From Dehalococcoidia bacterium (GTDB lineage: Bacteria > Chloroflexota > Dehalococcoidia > UBA3495): a stretch of 5,357 nt of DNA. A model generated the notes under the pieces. It made no database searches, had not been told where the DNA came from, and saw nothing but the letters and a program-made list of their open reading frames with translations. Position numbers and translations under genes: made by a program. The stretch spans positions 11,113 through 16,469 of the forward strand of contig PANP01000045.1 in NCBI GenBank assembly GCA_002708395.1. The letters are read 5' to 3'. Positions 1 through 5,357 of this stretch are shown in pieces. Positions within the stretch are counted from its first letter, which is position 1, and the number at the start of each line of letters is the position of its first letter.

Positions 1-18
1 ACTCTTGGGATTCGGCGT

Positions 19-312
19 TCAGCCGGTGGCGGGCACCAACTCACTGGCGTCGTTGACTTGGATGTTGGATACCAGAACCACCAGTTCGTCCAACCTCCTA
101 ATCTCGAACTCCAGGAAGTCGTCGGCCACTCGTAGGTAGCGGGACACAACCTCCCATATCTCCTGTTTCATGGACTCCATCTCATCAGTGGGCAGGTCCA
201 GGCGGTCTTGGATCAAGACTAGTTGCAACCGCTGTTTGGCGGTGATGCCGGTTTTCTCGTGTTGTTCGGCAACCGCGAGTTGGCTCACTAACCATCGAAT
301 GAAATCACGCAT
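19..312 (-). CDS. minE: Cell division topological specificity factor MinE
   Basis: 97-aa protein, close to the usual MinE length of about 80-100 residues. Known role of the family: MinE binds membrane-bound MinD-ATP, displaces MinC, stimulates ATP hydrolysis and so drives the Min oscillation or gradient that keeps FtsZ rings at mid-cell. Seen here: a short amphipathic N-terminus (MRDFIRWLV, residues 1-9) that may touch the membrane; the anti-MinCD/MinD-binding segment around residues 25-37 (AKQRLQLVLIQDR, matching the family's AKERLQ-type core); and a C-terminal topological-specificity region, about 40-86, with the conserved pattern MKQEIWEVVSRYLRV. The ATG at 310-312 follows a GGGAGGG Shine-Dalgarno (322-328) with 9 nt spacing. 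The start overlaps the minD stop by 8 nt, so translation is probably coupled. It is last in the minCDE order, and only 18 nt of window remain beyond its TGA. Identification is firm because of both sequence and context. Confidence 0.93.
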   Translation of the reverse strand: MRDFIRWLVSQLAVAEQHEKTGITAKQRLQLVLIQDRLDLPTDEMESMKQEIWEVVSRYLRVADDFLEFEIRRLDELVVLVSNIQVNDASELVPATG

Positions 313-1123
313 GGGAATAAGCCCTCCCGCTGAGACCTACCAGGCCTTTCATCCGGTCGATTATGCTGGTTTTGGGCTCCAGACTCATGAAAGGCACTTC
401 GTCCCCGTCGACTCGGGCCGCGATTCTAAGGAAGGCCGACCCCGACGGCGCTTTCTTGTCGTGGACCACCGGAACGCCCCGGTTGGCGGCGGTGATGGTG
501 TGCTCATCAGCGGGGACCAGACCCAGAATCTCTACCGACAGAAGCTCCACGATGTCGTCCTTGTCCATCATGTCGCCATGCTTGACTAGGTTGGTGTTGA
601 TCCGGTTGATAATCAGCTTGGGTCGGTGCAATTCGGACGCCTCCAACAGGCCGATAACCCTGTCAGCGTCGCGGATGGCCGAAACCTCCGGCGTGGTCAC
701 TAGGATGGCTTCTTTGGCGGCGCCGATGGCGTTCTTGAATCCGCCTTCGATACCGGCGGGGCAATCTATCAGCACATAGTCGAATTCTTGTTCCAACTTT
801 TCGCACAGTTCCCGCAGTTGTTCAGGCTCTATGGAGTCTTTATCCCTGGTTTGAGCTGCTGGGATCAAGAAGAGTTCCAGCTGGTGCTTGTCCCGAATCA
901 TCGCCTGGTGCATCTTGCATTTGCCTTCGATGACATTGACCAGGTCATATACGATCCGGTTTTCCAATCCCATTATGACGTCAAGATTGCGGAGTCCGAT
1001 GTCGGCGTCGATCACCACTACCTTCTGGCCGCGCATGGCCAAGGCAGTGCCCAGGTTGGCCGTGGCAGTTGTCTTGCCGACTCCGCCTTTGCCGGATGTG
1101 ATAACTATAGTTCTACCCGTCAT
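305..1123 (-). CDS. minD: Septum site-determining ATPase MinD
   Basis: 272-aa ParA/MinD-family deviant-Walker ATPase that dimerises on ATP binding, attaches to the inner membrane face, recruits MinC and is released by MinE. Seen: deviant Walker A GKGGVGKTT at residues 11-19, with signature Lys12 and P-loop Lys17; the switch region DADIGLRNLD (39-48) with the conserved Asp40; Walker B YVLIDCPAGIE (116-126); and a C-terminal amphipathic helix around 253-265 (SIIDRMKGLVGLS), the membrane-targeting sequence typical of MinD. Length matches the family (about 265-270). The chosen ATG (1121-1123) has an AAAGGAG Shine-Dalgarno at 1130-1136, 6 nt away, and places Walker A at the normal position. An in-frame extension to 1240 would add 39 residues that lie inside minC and resemble nothing in MinD. 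The minC stop lies 11 nt inside this gene, and the minD TGA overlaps the minE start by 8 nt. No key residue is missing, so it should be active. Confidence 0.97.
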   Translation of the reverse strand: MTGRTIVITSGKGGVGKTTATANLGTALAMRGQKVVVIDADIGLRNLDVIMGLENRIVYDLVNVIEGKCKMHQAMIRDKHQLELFLIPAAQTRDKDSIEPEQLRELCEKLEQEFDYVLIDCPAGIEGGFKNAIGAAKEAILVTTPEVSAIRDADRVIGLLEASELHRPKLIINRINTNLVKHGDMMDKDDIVELLSVEILGLVPADEHTITAANRGVPVVHDKKAPSGSAFLRIAARVDGDEVPFMSLEPKTSIIDRMKGLVGLSGRAYSHA

Positions 1124-2222
1124 ACAACACTCCTTTACCGTACTTGAAGAACCGCCCTTCAAAGAGGGCGACATGTATCGAACGCCGCCTGACGTATGCG
1201 ATAAGAGGGCCGGAATCGATATGCTTCGGTTGGGCGGCATTGCTGCTGGATACGCCGACGTGAGGCCCGATCTGAACTCGGGGCGACCCCAGGCTCAAAG
1301 CCACGATGGTCGCCTTAGAATTGCCCTCGCAGCCAGCGTGGGCAAAGCCGCGGAGGCATCCGAAGACCAGGATGTCGCCGGTGGCAATAACCTCTGCTCC
1401 GGGATTGACGTCTCCCATCACCACGACATCACCTTGATGCCGGATGATTTCGCCGGAACGGCAAGTAGACTTGACCAACAGGGCGGTGTCACGCTGGCTC
1501 TGGAGATAGCTGGCCTGCTGTGACTTAGTCGCCCTCTCTTCGTCCATCAAGAGGGGCTGCTCGTCGTCTTCAACGACGGGAGGTCCCGACTCAACTTCGT
1601 TATGTTGGGGATAACTCGTAGGAGGCTGCTCCGCTTGAGAAACTTCATTGATGGGAAGCACGGTTTGATGCGGCTTTTCGTTGCGGTCTATCAACGGAGC
1701 GGCCCGCATCCCTGGTGGCAGCGTCCCTTCGATCTGCGGCTCCGGAACTATTACTTCGTTGTGCTGAGGAAGGGTCTTGGGAGTCCGGAAGGCTTGAAGA
1801 GGCTCAATGATTTTAGGAGCAACCGGTGTCGAATCCGGTATCACCTGTGCCTGAGCTATAACCGTCGGCTTCCGGTCCGGGATGATGACCTCATTATGCT
1901 GCAGCGGACGAATGGGTTCAGGATCTGGGGCATCAGGAGTCGTGGCCATGGTTTCCGGGGAGCATGAGAACCGGATCACGGTTAGGCCGGACCCTGCTTC
2001 GATTATTTTTTTGAGCTCATTCAACTCGTCTCGGGATGTCAATCGGTTGCCAACGTTTACGGCGATCGCGCCGCCTGACCACATCCCCCGGTTCTCAATC
2101 AGATAATCGCGCACGCCTTTCCTGATCTGGTCGAATGGAACCACATCGTCGATGATGAATTCGACGTTGGTGCCTCGTCCCGATACCTGCACGACCTGAA
2201 TCTTTGTCGAGTTCTGCGTCAT
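1113..2222 (-). CDS. minC: Septum site-determining protein MinC with long repeat-bearing linker
   Basis: 369-aa MinC, well over the roughly 220-270 residues usual for the family. Known role: MinD-recruited inhibitor of FtsZ polymerisation and bundling away from mid-cell. Seen: an N-terminal FtsZ-inhibiting domain, about residues 6-88; a proline-, glutamate- and glutamine-rich, probably disordered linker, about 90-248; and a C-terminal beta-helix domain from about 249, with RSGE (255-258; family motif RSGQ), GDVVVMGDVNPGAEV (264-278) and LRGFAHAG, which dimerises and binds MinD. The linker holds QHNEV at 108-112, 153-157 and 206-210, plus a weaker PINEV at 190-194. Start: a TTG (2223-2225) is directly followed by ATG (2220-2222). 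The GGAG at 2231-2234 is 8 nt from the ATG but 5 nt from the TTG, so ATG is preferred; the TTG start would add one residue. First gene of minCDE, ending 11 nt inside minD. The gene identity is secure; the linker function is unknown. Confidence 0.93.
   Translation of the reverse strand: MTQNSTKIQVVQVSGRGTNVEFIIDDVVPFDQIRKGVRDYLIENRGMWSGGAIAVNVGNRLTSRDELNELKKIIEAGSGLTVIRFSCSPETMATTPDAPDPEPIRPLQHNEVIIPDRKPTVIAQAQVIPDSTPVAPKIIEPLQAFRTPKTLPQHNEVIVPEPQIEGTLPPGMRAAPLIDRNEKPHQTVLPINEVSQAEQPPTSYPQHNEVESGPPVVEDDEQPLLMDEERATKSQQASYLQSQRDTALLVKSTCRSGEIIRHQGDVVVMGDVNPGAEVIATGDILVFGCLRGFAHAGCEGNSKATIVALSLGSPRVQIGPHVGVSSSNAAQPKHIDSGPLIAYVRRRSIHVALFEGRFFKYGKGVLYDG
1593..1901 (-). repeat. Protein-level repeats (QHNEV x3) in the MinC linker
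   Basis: Three exact copies of the pentapeptide QHNEV are encoded at 1887-1901, 1752-1766 and 1593-1607, about 45 and 53 residues apart, within the MinC linker. Two copies continue with I-(I/V)-P, and two are preceded by Pro. A degenerate copy, PINEV, lies between copies two and three. All five codons vary synonymously among copies (CAG/CAG/CAA, CAT/CAC/CAT, AAT/AAC/AAC, GAG/GAA/GAA, GTC/GTA/GTT). The repetition is therefore at protein level and is not a recent DNA duplication. A short linear binding motif is the likely reading; the partner is unknown. Confidence 0.8.
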
Positions 2223-2316
2223 CAAGTAATCTCCGGGTGGGAGTGAATCGACCGGCGGGAAGTTGATTCTCCGTCGCAGGCCAAGGGGCGTTATCGGCCC
2301 CGATTATGTAATGTCG

Positions 2317-2346
2317 TTTATATCAGCAGGACTCTGGGAGATTCAA
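2317..2346 (-). promoter_or_regulatory. Candidate sigma-70-type promoter for minCDE
   Basis: On the minus strand TTGAAT (2341-2346, 4 of 6 matches to the -35 consensus) is followed after 18 nt by TATAAA (2317-2322, 5 of 6 to the -10 consensus). Transcription would begin near 2310, giving a leader of roughly 85-90 nt before the minC ATG. It sits downstream of the terminator of the preceding operon and upstream of minC, where a promoter is expected. The leader contains a small GGGGC/GCCCC inverted repeat (2285-2301). This is a pattern match only. Confidence 0.4.
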
Positions 2347-2419
2347 GGCTTTGAGGGTCGAGTTTGGCTGTTTTTTGAAATTAATATTGTTTTTATAACA
2401 ATGTTTGAGGCTAGAAATG

Positions 2420-2446
2420 AAAACACCCTCTCGATGAGAGGGTGTT
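2420..2446 (-). terminator. Rho-independent terminator of the HMGCS-like/thiolase operon
   Basis: A perfect 11-bp inverted repeat (AACACCCTCTC at 2422-2432, GAGAGGGTGTT at 2436-2446) encloses a 3-nt loop. On the minus strand the stem is followed by T residues (TTTT, overlapping the stem end, then CATTTC), giving a modest U-tract. It begins 29 nt after the thiolase stop codon. The other strand has no T-run after the stem, so termination of leftward transcripts is the better reading. It separates this operon from minCDE. Confidence 0.8.
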
Positions 2447-2475
2447 GGACAGCGGGTTATGTTAGGTAGGCTAAT

Positions 2476-3648
2476 CTAATCCCGTGCTCCGAAAGCCGCG
2501 ACTGAGCAGGTGAAGGAGCCGGGACGCCCACCCAGATTGTGGGTGATTCCCAGATCGGCCTTGGGCAGTTGGCGTGCTCCGGCCTTACCTTGAATCTGCT
2601 TATACACCTCGTATATCATGCGGATGCCGCTGGCGCCAACGGGATGCCCGAAGCACTTGAGGCCGCCGTCGGTGTTCACCGGCAGTTCACCTTCCAGCGA
2701 GAATGTTCCCGCCGCCACGTCCTCGCTGGCCTTGCCCCGGGGGCTGAAGCCCAGGTCTTCATAGATGATTAGCTCGGTGATGGTGAAACAGTCGTGGACC
2801 ATCGCCATGTCCAGTTCTTTACGCGGGTCGGTGATGCCCGCCTCCTGGTAGCAAGCCTGACTGGCCCGCACGGTTTCGGGAAAGTGGGTGAAATCCCAGT
2901 CGCTGCGCAACACCCCGAAGGCCCCCACGGCCAGACCGATTCCCTTGACCAGAACATAGTCGTCTCGAAAGCTCTTGGCAATCTCCGGAGTGGTGATTAT
3001 CGCCGCCGCCGCCCCGTCGCTGACGCCGCAGCAATCGTAAAGCCCCAAGGGCCAGGCAATCATCGGCGCGTTGACTACCTGCTCGGCACTGACCTCACGC
3101 TGGAAGTGGGCTTTGGGACTCATGGTACCGTTGTGGTGGTTCTTCGATGCGATCTGGGCTAGGGTCTGCTTCCCCTCATCATAGGGAATGTCGTACTGGT
3201 GGAAATAGCGGGTGGCCGCCATGGCAAACTGGGCCGGCGGCGGCGTCGGCGGGGCAACGTCGGACCCCGGCGCTTCGGGGATCGCCAGACCGGAGAAACC
3301 CGAATCCTTCAGCTTTTCCACCCCCATAACCAGCACGATGTCGTAGACACCAGCGGCCACGGCATAGCAGGCGTTGCGGAAGGCGTCGGTAGCGGTGGCG
3401 CAGGCGTTCTCCAGCCGGCTGATGGGTATGTAGTCCAGCTTAAGTGCCTCGGCCAAGGGCTGACCGGTGCGGAAGGAGCTGACAGTCCCAAGCCAGGCGG
3501 CCTGGACATCCTTGCTCTCGATCCCGGCGTCGTCGAAGGCTTCGTAGGCGGCCTCCACCATCAAGTCCGCGGAGCTAGCGTCCCAACGCTCACCAAACTT
3601 GGAGCACCCCATCCCAATGATTGCCACCTTGTCTTTTATGCCGCTCAT
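2476..3648 (-). CDS. SCP2-type / archaeal-type thiolase (acetyl-CoA acyltransferase family)
   Basis: 390-aa thiolase of the SCP2-thiolase-like group, which makes or breaks the C-C bond of 3-ketoacyl-CoA (for example acetoacetyl-CoA from two acetyl-CoA). Seen: nucleophilic Cys83 in ENACATATDAF (80-90); the HDCF fingerprint (His285, Cys287) that supplies the second catalytic Cys in SCP2-type thiolases; GGLKCFGHPVGASG (328-341) with His335; and the C-terminal HNLGGRPG loop (370-377). All expected catalytic residues are present, so it is probably active. A Pro-rich loop lies at 132-138. Start: ATG at 3646-3648 with AAGAGG (3654-3659) 5 nt upstream; this leaves 23 nt after the upstream gene and starts at the usual family N-terminus (KVAIIGMG). 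A longer frame to 3705 would overlap the preceding gene. It is cotranscribed after a fused HMGCS-like/DUF35 protein, matching the archaeal thiolase-HMGCS-DUF35 complex. Substrate is undetermined: the mevalonate route, another acyl-CoA condensation, or fatty/steroid-type side-chain degradation are all possible. Confidence 0.9.
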   Translation of the reverse strand: MSGIKDKVAIIGMGCSKFGERWDASSADLMVEAAYEAFDDAGIESKDVQAAWLGTVSSFRTGQPLAEALKLDYIPISRLENACATATDAFRNACYAVAAGVYDIVLVMGVEKLKDSGFSGLAIPEAPGSDVAPPTPPPAQFAMAATRYFHQYDIPYDEGKQTLAQIASKNHHNGTMSPKAHFQREVSAEQVVNAPMIAWPLGLYDCCGVSDGAAAAIITTPEIAKSFRDDYVLVKGIGLAVGAFGVLRSDWDFTHFPETVRASQACYQEAGITDPRKELDMAMVHDCFTITELIIYEDLGFSPRGKASEDVAAGTFSLEGELPVNTDGGLKCFGHPVGASGIRMIYEVYKQIQGKAGARQLPKADLGITHNLGGRPGSFTCSVAAFGARD

Positions 3649-3671
3649 ACTCGCCTCTTCTTTAAATAGCG

Positions 3672-5084
3672 TCAGAGTGTGGAACGTTTGGGAATCGCCT
3701 TCCAATAGTAGTTGTGGATCCCGTTGACCACCCGTAGCTTCCGGAAGCTCATCTCCACGGGCATATCTATCGACACTTCATCTAAAGCCCGGTCGGTCAT
3801 CATGCACAGCATCCGGCCACCGCCTTCAAAATCCACTGCCGCGATAACCAGTGGAGTATCGACGGCCCCGGCGATGTAGTCCATGGAATAGGTGAACACA
3901 AATCCCGGCTTATCACTGAGCCGGACTGGGGTCGATTCATCCCTGGTCTGGCATTCGACGCAAACCCTTTGGGGCGGATACTGGACGTAGCCGCACTTGT
4001 CACAGGACGCGCCGTAAAGCCTGACGTTGCGGTCGCCCTCCCGCCAGAGCGCGGTTGCCGACGGCGACGCGGGGGTGGGGCGCCGGGCGGAGGAGTCGGT
4101 GAGCCAGACGTTTCGCCATCCGGCGTAGGTCTCGTAGTCATCCAGCATCAGCTTGGAGTCCAAGTAGCCGGAGACGCCCATCGGCGCTCTTGCTTGGCTG
4201 ATGGCTGGGGTTGTGCGGAGTCCTACGACGTCGCTGCCGTCACCGTAGGAAATAGTCAGCAACAACTGGCCGGGTTCGGCATGCTCCAGCGCCGTCACCA
4301 GAAGCATCAGGGGGAACGCCGCGCCCGTATTGCCTAATCGACCAAAGAGGGGATCTTGAACCTGCTCGGCAGAAAACCCCAATCCCCGCGCCAACTGGGC
4401 GTGGCGGCGTCCATCAGGAGCGTAAAGGGCGACTTTCGCAACGTCACCAGCCTCGGTTCCCTGTTGCTGGAAAAAGCCGCAGACGGCCTCGCCCAATATC
4501 CGCTCCAGCCCCTCTTCGGCGGTGAACCGGTCTTCCCAGGAGCGAATGAACTGGTCTTGAGCCGAGCGCCAGTTATCCAGCATGTTGTCGGTTATCGAGT
4601 AGAAGCCTTCAAGAGACGCTATGACGTCTTCTTGGGTAACCAGAAACGCCGCCGCACCGTCTCCCGAGTTCCGCTCGGTGTCGCCTTTGGGCGCTCCTTG
4701 CCGGCTGTCGCTGGCGATTACCAGCACGTGCTTGGCGGAGCCAGCGGCCACCGAGTCTAACCCCGCCTTGAGTCCGGTGGTCCCCGCCCGCAAGACGTCG
4801 GTCACATCGGCGGAGAAAATATCACGGCGCAGGTCCAACGCTTCGGCGATTATGGCGGCGCACTGCTTCTCGGCATAGGGAGGAGTCGTCGTGGCGAAGA
4901 CAAGACCGTCAACCGCCTGCCGGTCCCGTCCTCTCAGGCAGTCCAATCCGGCGGCCACGGCCATAGTCACGCTGTCTTCGTCAAAATTGGCGGCGGAGCG
5001 TTCCATTTCCGTGTTCCAACCAGACGTGCCAGCGCCGAGGCGGTGTCGGGGAACGTAGGCCCCGTATGCGGCGATTCCGACCAA
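3672..5084 (-). CDS. HMG-CoA synthase-like protein fused to a C-terminal zinc-ribbon/OB-fold (DUF35) domain
   Basis: 470-aa two-domain protein. Residues 1 to about 325 follow the archaeal-type HMG-CoA synthase fold: GIAAYGAYVPRHR at the start, FDEDSVTMAVAA (34-45), RQGAPKGD (128-135), and GNTGAAFPL (251-259) with the conserved Asn252. After a Pro/Ala/Ser-rich linker (about 331-346) comes a zinc ribbon (Cys361, Cys364, Cys375, Cys378: CDKC...CVEC), then an OB-fold (about 385-455), the DUF35 arrangement that binds acyl-CoA partners of thiolases. By alignment to archaeal motifs from memory, the catalytic Glu, Cys and His positions read Thr66, Leu98 and Tyr221, so normal synthase chemistry is doubtful. 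It may be a scaffold or channel subunit for the thiolase, or have a different activity. The start is TTG (5082-5084), with AGGAG at 5092-5096, 7 nt away; an in-frame TAA lies 24 nt upstream with no ATG between. First gene of the operon; the thiolase follows after 23 nt. The family is clear, the function is not. Confidence 0.85.
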   Translation of the reverse strand: MVGIAAYGAYVPRHRLGAGTSGWNTEMERSAANFDEDSVTMAVAAGLDCLRGRDRQAVDGLVFATTTPPYAEKQCAAIIAEALDLRRDIFSADVTDVLRAGTTGLKAGLDSVAAGSAKHVLVIASDSRQGAPKGDTERNSGDGAAAFLVTQEDVIASLEGFYSITDNMLDNWRSAQDQFIRSWEDRFTAEEGLERILGEAVCGFFQQQGTEAGDVAKVALYAPDGRRHAQLARGLGFSAEQVQDPLFGRLGNTGAAFPLMLLVTALEHAEPGQLLLTISYGDGSDVVGLRTTPAISQARAPMGVSGYLDSKLMLDDYETYAGWRNVWLTDSSARRPTPASPSATALWREGDRNVRLYGASCDKCGYVQYPPQRVCVECQTRDESTPVRLSDKPGFVFTYSMDYIAGAVDTPLVIAAVDFEGGGRMLCMMTDRALDEVSIDMPVEMSFRKLRVVNGIHNYYWKAIPKRSTL

Positions 5085-5115
5085 GGATAGACTCCTATCA
5101 GCCTCTACTTAGGCC

Positions 5116-5145
5116 ATGCTAGCAGCTAGGATACTGACTGGGCAA
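5116..5145 (-). promoter_or_regulatory. Weak candidate promoter for the HMGCS-like/thiolase operon
   Basis: Minus-strand TTGCCC (5140-5145) and TAGCAT (5116-5121) are separated by 18 nt, each with 4 of 6 consensus matches. Transcription would start near 5109, leaving a leader of about 25 nt that contains the AGGAG ribosome binding site. Location is right but the match is weak. Confidence 0.25.
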
Positions 5146-5192
5146 GTTTGGCACGTAATAAAAGCCCGAATCTGGATAGGCCTATGCGCCCC

Positions 5193-5215
5193 AGTGTGTC
5201 CAACCGTCTCACACT
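5193..5215. repeat. Inverted repeat, possible operator
   Basis: AGTGTG (5193-5198) and CACACT (5210-5215) form a perfect 6-bp inverted repeat with an 11-nt spacer. Allowing a one-base bulge, the arms extend by another GG/CC pair or two. It lies between the outward-facing candidate promoters, where an operator for a divergent regulator would sit. A 6-bp match can arise by chance. Confidence 0.25.
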
Positions 5216-5235
5216 TGGCGTGCTAGAAGATTCCC

Positions 5236-5264
5236 TTGACCCTAGTTGGGGTGTATGTTTTACT
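5236..5264 (+). promoter_or_regulatory. Candidate rightward promoter before the edge reading frame
   Basis: TTGACC (5236-5241, 5 of 6 to the -35 consensus), a 17-nt spacer, then TTTACT (5259-5264, 4 of 6 to -10). A start near 5271 would give a leader of about 40 nt before the ATG at 5311. It is supported mainly by fitting the direction of the partial gene at the edge. Confidence 0.3.
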
Positions 5265-5310
5265 GAACCCGGCCTTGCGCCTGCCTAATAAAGAATCGAA
5301 TCTGGTGTTC

Positions 5311-5357
5311 ATGGTTGAAACGCTGAAACTGCGTACTATCGGGTAACACCGTGGGGG
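5311..5357 (+). pseudogene. Possible AbrB/MazE-like antitoxin start, frameshifted and cut by the window edge
   Basis: From ATG 5311 the frame reads MVETLKLRTIG and then meets TAA (5344-5346). Moving forward by one base after Ile10 gives G-N-T-V-G (5342-5356). The composite MVETLKLRTIG-NTVG closely follows the start of SpoVT/AbrB-fold antitoxins, whose common opening is of the type LKLRxIGNSxGxxLPKE, where the DNA-binding swapped-hairpin begins. One extra G in the GGG run at 5341-5343 would explain the break. Known role of the family: antitoxin and autorepressor, usually followed by a toxin gene. Only about 15 residues are visible and the ribosome binding site is poor (GGTG, 5304-5307), so chance resemblance is possible. 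It could be a pseudogene, a sequencing or assembly error, or nothing. Confidence 0.35.

Larger units (their letters stand above)
2226..2475. other. Intergenic region between thiolase gene and minC
   Basis: A 250-nt gap with no credible gene. Reading leftward it holds the thiolase operon terminator (about 2420-2446), an AT-rich stretch (2371-2403), the candidate min promoter (2317-2346), a GC-rich 5-bp inverted repeat (2285-2301) and the minC ribosome binding site (GGAG, 2231-2234). A 68-codon rightward open frame crosses it, but it lacks a recognisable product and covers both the promoter and the terminator, so it is not annotated. Confidence 0.7.
5085..5310. other. Intergenic region upstream of the HMGCS-like operon
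   Basis: About 226 nt without a credible gene, between the leftward HMGCS-like operon and a possible rightward gene. It contains the AGGAG ribosome binding site (5092-5096), weak promoter-like pairs on both strands, a 10-bp palindrome ATAGGCCTAT (5176-5185) and an inverted repeat at 5193-5215. No tRNA-like fold or T-loop signature was recognised. Confidence 0.6.

Noticed and set aside
1124..1240. N-terminal extension of MinD to a start at 1240
   Set aside because: The extra 39 residues lie in another frame of minC, have no MinD similarity, and the internal ATG at 1123 has a good Shine-Dalgarno and puts Walker A at its normal place.
888..1523. 211-codon plus-strand open frame opposite minC/minD
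   Set aside because: It is antisense to two firmly identified genes, resembles no known protein, and is the kind of shadow frame expected from GC-biased codon use.
1593..1901. DNA tandem repeat or CRISPR-like array in minC
   Set aside because: The repeated units match only as protein; spacing is irregular and codons differ, so this is a coding motif and not a DNA repeat array.
2285..2301. Riboswitch or attenuator in the minC leader
   Set aside because: Only a 5-bp GC-rich stem is visible, with no known aptamer core or terminator T-run.
2263..2469. 68-codon plus-strand open frame in the intergenic gap
   Set aside because: It runs across the terminator hairpin and min promoter, has no recognisable product and no convincing ribosome binding site.
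3199..3669. 156-codon plus-strand open frame opposite the thiolase
   Set aside because: Antisense shadow of a conserved gene, with no recognisable domain.
3649..3705. Upstream start for the thiolase at 3705
   Set aside because: It would overlap the end of the HMGCS-like gene. The ATG at 3648 has an AAGAGG site at proper spacing and begins at the usual family N-terminus.

Overview
The window carries two bacterial operon-like blocks, both transcribed leftward (minus strand), and a possible rightward gene start at its right edge. The organism is a bacterium of moderately high GC with a complete minCDE set. The pairing of an archaeal/SCP2-type thiolase with an HMG-CoA-synthase-like protein fused to a DUF35 domain would fit Chloroflexota (Dehalococcoidia/SAR202-like) or a Desulfobacterota-type genome. 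That placement is a low-confidence inference from gene families alone.

Left block (about 19-2346, minus): minC-minD-minE, the division-site selection system. The genes overlap (minC/minD by 11 nt, minD/minE by 8 nt), so they are probably translationally coupled. MinD is an ATPase that binds the membrane through a C-terminal helix. MinC is the FtsZ inhibitor it carries. MinE triggers MinD ATP hydrolysis and release. MinC is the unusual member: its two folded domains are separated by a proline-rich linker of about 160 residues that carries the pentapeptide QHNEV three times, each time in different synonymous codons. A candidate promoter for the operon lies at 2317-2346.

Middle (2223-2475): a non-coding gap holding a strong hairpin terminator (about 2420-2446) for the operon arriving from the right, followed by the min promoter and a leader of roughly 85 nt.

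Right block (2476-5084, minus): a two-gene operon with a 23-nt gap. The first gene encodes a 470-aa fusion of an HMG-CoA-synthase-like fold with a C-terminal zinc-ribbon/OB-fold (DUF35) domain. The second encodes a 390-aa SCP2-type thiolase. In archaea, thiolase, HMG-CoA synthase and a separate DUF35 protein form one substrate-channelling complex; here two of the three parts are fused. The thiolase keeps its catalytic residues. The synthase-like half appears to have lost all three of its own: Glu, Cys and His read as Thr, Leu and Tyr. It is therefore unlikely to be an ordinary HMG-CoA synthase, and the true reaction of the pair is open.

Right edge (5085-5357): an intergenic region with weak promoter-like pairs on both strands, an inverted repeat, and at 5311 a short rightward reading frame. 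That frame begins like an AbrB/MazE-type antitoxin but is interrupted by an apparent one-base frameshift before the window ends.
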